Source: a virus
IMG/VR virus record: IMGVR_UViG_3300039448_000022
Span: 1 to 54,217 of that record
Reading direction: 5' to 3' (one strand)
Length of the DNA stretch: 54,217 bases
In this document: positions 49,809 through 54,217 of the stretch, piece by piece
Position numbering within the stretch: the stretch's first letter is position 1
How the letters are laid out: each line of letters starts with the position of its first letter
Position numbers and translations under genes: made by a program
Notes under the pieces: model-generated
Told to the model about the DNA's origin: nothing
The model's input: the letters and a program-made list of their open reading frames with translations, nothing else
Databases searched by the model: none

Positions 49809-51056
49809 ATGCTTAATAATATCCCGCAAGGCGTTATTAGAAATCTGCGTAACGTTATTACCAAGCACCCAAACACTTTTGAATGTCAGGTAATTCGAAA
49901 GGAAGTCGTTCGCTCTGGCGCGGGCGAGCTTGGTGGAATGAGAGTTCTAAGCTCCGAAGATGAGCATGATACTCAATACTCCTCCGTGGGCGTTGGTTAC
50001 GCATTGCCGTCAGATCAGTTTCAGGGTGGTGGTTTGTACGATAGCGGCGATGCTGTTTATGGCGATGAACAAGAATATAGTTTTTTAATTGAGCCTGATG
50101 CGGCATCTGGACAAGAGGGGCATTGGTCCCCTCAGAAACGCGACATTATGTACATCGTAATTAGCGATACAGTAAAAGTGGCTTATGAATTAGTTGGCCA
50201 TCGTACACCGCTTAACATGGCACCATTTCCCGTGGTTTGGATTGCTAATAGAGTCAGTGAAATGGACGTGCTAGGCACAGATCCTGTTGATGATTTACCT
50301 AGCGCAAGCTTTGGGGGGTTATCTCAATTTGAAACTGAAATAACACCTGCGCTACCCGGTGAATTTAGTCATGATTTAGGTTTTACTGTAACTCCGCTAT
50401 CGTTTGTTTTGGATATTCCAGATGAGGGCGGAACAACATATTCAAAAGCTGCCGGGGTTGATGTGGTAGGAATTGAAGAACCTGTTTATTTTGAAGTTAA
50501 GAATACCCCCATTCCTGGCAACATCTTAACTGCTGGAACAGATGTGGCATCGATCATTCTATTGTTCGGGATGACACCAGCCGATTTTGCTTCTCTAATG
50601 ATTGCTCCTTCACCTGTTGATAACCCACAGTCTCTGGGGTTGTTCTTGCTTGCAGCGAATGCTTATTCAGATATTTATACTCAAGCTGTAGTAATTGATC
50701 CGGCAACAAATTCAAATAGCGGCTGTAATTTTTATGAAGGTATCAATGGCCGAGTTGGAATTAGTTACAACCCTGAGACACTTGAGCTATCGATGTCTTA
50801 TTTCCCAGAGGTGGTTAATGCATTTTCAGATGGTAAAGAGATAGTTGGACCGTTTACGGTAACCCTGCCTTTTGAAGCAGGAAGAATTCCAATATCCGGA
50901 CTTGTGCTTGGAGAAATATTAGACAATTTCTCTATTGAGTTGGTTGTGAATCAAAATGAATTTGAAGGAGCTATTCCTGCTGGGTTCGCCGCGCTTGGTG
51001 ATACCACCTACGGAACAGACACCTATTCATTACCTGATGGACTTGGATTGGAATAG
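49809..51056 (+). CDS. Structural protein, unknown
   Basis: 415 residues. The first 150 residues (ending in YIVISDTVKVAYELVGHRTP) look like a neck or tail completion domain. The later part is beta-rich and Gly/Asn-rich, as in decoration or fibre proteins. No family recognised. It begins eight bases after the preceding stop. Confidence 0.5.
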   Translation: MLNNIPQGVIRNLRNVITKHPNTFECQVIRKEVVRSGAGELGGMRVLSSEDEHDTQYSSVGVGYALPSDQFQGGGLYDSGDAVYGDEQEYSFLIEPDAASGQEGHWSPQKRDIMYIVISDTVKVAYELVGHRTPLNMAPFPVVWIANRVSEMDVLGTDPVDDLPSASFGGLSQFETEITPALPGEFSHDLGFTVTPLSFVLDIPDEGGTTYSKAAGVDVVGIEEPVYFEVKNTPIPGNILTAGTDVASIILLFGMTPADFASLMIAPSPVDNPQSLGLFLLAANAYSDIYTQAVVIDPATNSNSGCNFYEGINGRVGISYNPETLELSMSYFPEVVNAFSDGKEIVGPFTVTLPFEAGRIPISGLVLGEILDNFSIELVVNQNEFEGAIPAGFAALGDTTYGTDTYSLPDGLGLE

Positions 51057-51084
51057 AAATACATTTTAGTTTTAGGAATAGATT

Positions 51085-51366
51085 ATGGGCACGGTCGTAG
51101 ATCTTGATAACAGCACTACTGTCGCGGTAGTTGGTTCGGATAATATTACTCTTGCTGAAGAGTACACTCATCACAAAATCACAGTACGCGGCCCATCCGG
51201 TATTCATATTGCGTTTAAGCCCTTTGGTGCGGATGACTATGATGACAGCGCAGGCGAAATTGAAGAAAACGGATCAGAGCTTTTCTTTGTTGGCCCGTCA
51301 ATAGAACTTGAAGTGACCACCGTCGTACCAGGTGCGAACGTCACCGTCATGATTTTAAGCTGGTGA
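51085..51366 (+). CDS. Small beta-rich structural protein, first paralogue
   Basis: 93 residues with a beta-sandwich pattern: EEYTHHKITVRG, then VTTVVPGANVTVMILSW. Closely related to the gene at 52884-53180, sharing YTHHKITVRG and the end ILSW/VLSW. Small size and pairing suggest a capsid or tail decoration protein. Function unknown. Confidence 0.6.
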   Translation: MGTVVDLDNSTTVAVVGSDNITLAEEYTHHKITVRGPSGIHIAFKPFGADDYDDSAGEIEENGSELFFVGPSIELEVTTVVPGANVTVMILSW

Positions 51367-51373
51367 TAAATTT

Positions 51374-51742
51374 ATGAAAATTGGTGGGAAGGTTCAGAGA
51401 ATTCAGCCATGTGCGATTAAGCAGCATAGAAAGGGCGGCTATAAGGTTTTGCCGCCTGTACTAGTTTTGGCCTCCCAAACTCTACCGCAGCCTTTAATTA
51501 CGAAAATTTATAGTCACGTCAGTGCAGTATCAGGTCTGGATGTCGGTAAAACAATATCAAGCGGTAATGGACTTATCGTTAAGGCGCAAGATCCTCAGGT
51601 CGGCAGTGTGATTTTTATTAATGCGGCGACCGCAATTTATAACAACGGAAGTGGACGTGGATCAGTCACGATAACTGCCTCTGATGGTTTTAAGTTAGTC
51701 ACTACTGAAATACAACCAACAATTATCAAGCTAGGAGATTAG
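51374..51742 (+). CDS. Unknown beta-rich structural-region protein
   Basis: 122 residues, seven bases after the first paralogue. Basic N-terminus (KVQRIQPCAIKQHRKGG) followed by beta-rich sequence. No family recognised. Confidence 0.5.
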   Translation: MKIGGKVQRIQPCAIKQHRKGGYKVLPPVLVLASQTLPQPLITKIYSHVSAVSGLDVGKTISSGNGLIVKAQDPQVGSVIFINAATAIYNNGSGRGSVTITASDGFKLVTTEIQPTIIKLGD

Positions 51743-51745
51743 CAA

Positions 51746-52759
51746 ATGTTTGCACAAGTTTATTTTGATGGCGTTACAAGTGGCGCATTATCGTATGAAG
51801 ATATGATGGACGATATCGTGGCACTTATGACGGGAGAGACTGACGTTAATAATCTTTCTGTGGCTACGTTAGGAGATTCTGGACATATCAATACAACACT
51901 TCCAGCGGGATGGGCACTGGAGAGTAAAGATTCCACGACCACCGCTGGATATATTTACTATATTTTGAGTGCGTTAGTAGAAGGTTCAAGCACTCGAAAG
52001 AAATTCATTATGATTTATTTGCAATTAAGCAATGGACGATATTATTTTAGTAGTGGTGATGCTGTTAGTACGGCAAGCCCTACAACTAGGCTCTATTTTA
52101 CCTTGACTGAAAAGGTAGTCCCACCAATCACAAATTCTGGAGATCAATACTTATCCCAGACATCAGCTTATTATGTTTACCTTCAATGCCAGCGAGAAGG
52201 TTATATGATGATGTTCGGAGAAGGTGCCCGGTACACTTTTAGCTCATTTGAGCGTGAGCGGAATAGTGACTACCCAGGTGATTTGCCTGACTCAGATATG
52301 CCATGCATGGCACTGTTTAGGGGGCCAGCTAATACCTTCAATAACTACCATAATAACTACCCAGTCCCTAACCCTTATACCGACGATCCAGATTCTTTTC
52401 TTACTGTATATTCATCAGGGGAGTTTACCACAGGGTCACCAACCATCGGTCTAGTGAGTGCGTATCACAATTGGTTTGTTTCTAATGGAGCTGCACCTGC
52501 TTTGAGAGTAGAGCAAAGTGACGGATCAACTCCGATGATATTCACACAGCCTCTGATGGTGAGTGGGCGCGTTATTCTCGGTAAATTGTTACCTAATTTT
52601 AAAGTGTATAGATACCAACCCGACAACACTATTAGTAACATCCCCGGCCAAGAAGTCGTCTTGCAAGATAGCGGAGGTGAGACTCTTGGAGTTTACTGTG
52701 TGTTTGCACCGCAATGGGGGGTGACTACGGCGACACCATTTCTGGTCGAAAAGAGATAA
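51746..52759 (+). CDS. Probable tail fibre or decoration protein
   Basis: 337 residues with many Tyr, Ser, Thr and Asn. Beta-rich sequence such as KFIMIYLQLSNGRYYFSSGD and GRVILGKLLPNFKVYRYQP fits surface or receptor-binding proteins. No specific family recognised. It starts four bases after the previous stop. Confidence 0.5.
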   Translation: MFAQVYFDGVTSGALSYEDMMDDIVALMTGETDVNNLSVATLGDSGHINTTLPAGWALESKDSTTTAGYIYYILSALVEGSSTRKKFIMIYLQLSNGRYYFSSGDAVSTASPTTRLYFTLTEKVVPPITNSGDQYLSQTSAYYVYLQCQREGYMMMFGEGARYTFSSFERERNSDYPGDLPDSDMPCMALFRGPANTFNNYHNNYPVPNPYTDDPDSFLTVYSSGEFTTGSPTIGLVSAYHNWFVSNGAAPALRVEQSDGSTPMIFTQPLMVSGRVILGKLLPNFKVYRYQPDNTISNIPGQEVVLQDSGGETLGVYCVFAPQWGVTTATPFLVEKR

Positions 52760-52789
52760 TCGAGTAAAATTTAGCTCTCACCTCCATAT

Positions 52790-52822
52790 CTCTGGGCTTT
52801 CTACTCCATAGGAAACCCAGAG
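52790..52822. other. Hairpin between structural genes
   Basis: CTCTGGG (52790-52796) pairs with CCCAGAG (52816-52822), extended inward by TTTC/GAAA. It lacks a T-tract, so it is more likely an mRNA processing or stabilising structure than a terminator. Confidence 0.4.
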
Positions 52823-52883
52823 AAAGACCTTGCTGTATCACCAATATAATCAGTGGAAGATTTTGATTTTATAGGAATGCAGC

Positions 52884-53180
52884 ATGGCTTCTGTCACTGG
52901 TTTAAACCAAAGCGCACCACCAACTTCTGTCATTGGCTCTGGTGAAATTGACCTAGTTGAATCGTATACCCACCACAAAATCACCGTGCGCGGCTCCTCG
53001 GCTATTAATATCAAGTTTATGCCCCATGGTCAGGAAGACTACGACGAATGGTCTGACGAAAGCGAAGGCTTGATTGCTCAGAACAGTTCTGATGTTTTCT
53101 TAACGGGTCCCGCTAAAAAAATGAGCGTCACTACTGCAGTGCCGGGCGAAACAGTTCAAGTAAAGGTGTTGAGCTGGTGA
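52884..53180 (+). CDS. Small beta-rich structural protein, second paralogue
   Basis: 98 residues, related throughout to the gene at 51085-51366: VESYTHHKITVRG, then VTTAVPGETVQVKVLSW. Fewer than half of its residues match, so the duplication is old. It precedes the LamG-like gene and overlaps its possible GTG start. Function unknown. Confidence 0.6.
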   Translation: MASVTGLNQSAPPTSVIGSGEIDLVESYTHHKITVRGSSAINIKFMPHGQEDYDEWSDESEGLIAQNSSDVFLTGPAKKMSVTTAVPGETVQVKVLSW

Positions 53181-53182
53181 GT

Positions 53183-54217
53183 ATGAGGCTACCAGTCAGG
53201 CAGGGAGGCCGCCTACCTTCTCATGCGAAGGAGAAACGCCTTGCTGAGATGATTAGGCGCAGTGTGTTTGAGCTTAACGGCACTCAATGGGGTGGGTTGA
53301 GTGAGCGGGTTGTACTGGATGGTGATGTTGAGATCGAGTGGTTTGGTACGTGGCCTTCTGTGACAGGTGGTTGGTTTTTTGCGGATACTTCTGACGATGA
53401 TGAAAACGAATCGCGGTTCCTAACGAACGGCGGCGCTATTTCGGGTTTTGGATTTCCGTCCGCAACTGCACTATCTACAATTCCAGCCGCATCGGTAATT
53501 CATCGTTATCAGTATATAAGAACCGGTAATTCTGTTGGTTTCTATGTCAACGGTAATTTGCTAGCAACTACGAGTTATAGCGGACAGCTATCGTTTAATT
53601 CGTTGTTTACTAAATGGGCGTCGTCGAGCGGTATACCTAAATTTTCTGGTATTTTTTATGATCTCAAAATCTGGACTAACGGCGACCGGAATACCGGTGA
53701 TTTAATCGACATTCCATTTAACGAGCGCGACACGGATTATCAGCGTGATTTAACGTCAACAATTACAGACAAAAACGACCCAAATTGGCGCGGCGTCATA
53801 CTGCAAAACGCACGGCCTGAAGACTGGACGCAGGTTGAGAGAAAGCGGTGGTGGAATTATTGGTTGGATGGTGGCTCTCAAGCAGAAACCCGCTGGTTTA
53901 GAAAAAATAGATTGCTATCCGGATATAAATTTCCTTTAACAGAAATCGGCGGCGATTTTGAGATGACGTTCGATGCGACATTGCCGCTACCCTCGTCGAA
54001 CGGGGGTTATATTTTTGCGACGAATGAGTTAGTAGAAGATAGATTTTTAATCGACAACGACAGAGTTGTGCGTGATGATCTTGGACTAGCCGCGGTTGGC
54101 ACTATGAGCGGCGGATCAATCCCTCAAAGTTTATATATCGCAAATTTGCTCTATAATTTTAAGATTTCGCGCATCGGGAATAATATTGAGTTTAAAATTA
54201 ATAATATATTTACTGCA
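53183..54217 (+). CDS. Partial LamG-like surface protein
   Basis: The frame is open from ATG 53183 (or GTG 53177) to the window edge, at least 345 residues. Two repeats of a concanavalin/LamG-like beta-sandwich can be seen: VVLDGDVEIEWFGTW...YIRTGNSVGFYVNGN, and a second with YKFPLTEIGGDFEMTFDAT...ISRIGNNIEFKINN. Such domains bind host glycans, so this is probably a tail fibre or capsid surface protein. The 3' end is outside the window. Confidence 0.6.
   Translation, partial: MRLPVRQGGRLPSHAKEKRLAEMIRRSVFELNGTQWGGLSERVVLDGDVEIEWFGTWPSVTGGWFFADTSDDDENESRFLTNGGAISGFGFPSATALSTIPAASVIHRYQYIRTGNSVGFYVNGNLLATTSYSGQLSFNSLFTKWASSSGIPKFSGIFYDLKIWTNGDRNTGDLIDIPFNERDTDYQRDLTSTITDKNDPNWRGVILQNARPEDWTQVERKRWWNYWLDGGSQAETRWFRKNRLLSGYKFPLTEIGGDFEMTFDATLPLPSSNGGYIFATNELVEDRFLIDNDRVVRDDLGLAAVGTMSGGSIPQSLYIANLLYNFKISRIGNNIEFKINNIFTA

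Noticed and set aside
1-54217. CRISPR array
   Set aside because: No set of evenly spaced identical repeats with unique spacers is present; the repeats seen are coding or palindromic spacers.

Overview
This window is almost certainly a contiguous piece of a temperate, contractile-tailed (myovirus-like) phage or prophage of a gammaproteobacterium. The evidence is a CI/Cro-type switch, a Rad52-type annealing protein, TerS/TerL, holins, lysozyme and spanins, a baseplate hub and spike, a P1 DarB-like giant protein, a portal, a tape-measure-like protein and tail or decoration genes. No bacterial housekeeping genes are visible, and both ends cut through a gene. The host genus cannot be fixed from the sequence. 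Proteobacterial CsrA, LexA-like, SSB and RuvC-like sequences and moderate base composition suggest a gammaproteobacterium, possibly marine.

Layout. 1-3.83 kb (minus strand): a leftward early operon with a Rad52-like recombinase, a coiled-coil partner, a zinc-finger protein, CsrA and small genes, fired from a promoter near 3.9 kb that sits among repressor-like palindromes. 4.0-5.8 kb: the switch, with a CI-like repressor (minus), a Cro-like protein with a TTG start (plus) and a CII-like regulator. 5.8-6.4 kb: terminator, hairpins, a long inverted repeat and a tRNA-Arg(TCT). 6.4-15.1 kb: rightward early/middle operon with an HNH nuclease, a replication protein containing 30-bp repeats, a C5 DNA methyltransferase, NinB, a lone LexA-type DNA-binding domain, a RuvC-like resolvase, a Tad2-like protein, SSB and an XRE regulator.

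15.1-21.1 kb: TerS, TerL (split by an intein inside its P-loop), two small genes that overlap in different frames, two holin-like membrane proteins, a T4-type lysozyme and Rz with an Rz1 nested inside it. 21.1-23.9 kb: tube-like, hub and spike proteins. 24-35.7 kb: a small protein, a 1374-residue polyvalent protein starting with a pyrophosphatase-like domain, and a 2139-residue methylase-helicase resembling P1 DarB. 35.8-39.3 kb: a run of small accessory genes with its own promoter. The last few are separated by palindromic, attC-like spacers.

39.4-54.2 kb: portal, a tail-tube-like protein, a tape-measure-like protein, a 2.7 kb inserted cassette (lipoprotein, structured leader, unknown gene, Rha/ANT antirepressor) flanked by a 26-bp near-direct repeat of the tape-measure 3' end, then a head-protease-like protein, structural unknowns, duplicated small beta-rich proteins and a truncated LamG-like surface protein. 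No integrase or recognisable major capsid protein lies in the window.

How the parts may work together (inference): the CI repressor has lost both the catalytic Ser and Lys of the S24/LexA fold, so induction probably does not use RecA-stimulated self-cleavage. The Rha/ANT protein, behind a promoter and an attenuator-like leader, is a candidate antirepressor. CsrA, the DarB-like complex, the C5 methyltransferase and the Tad2-like protein would adjust host regulation and counter host defences.
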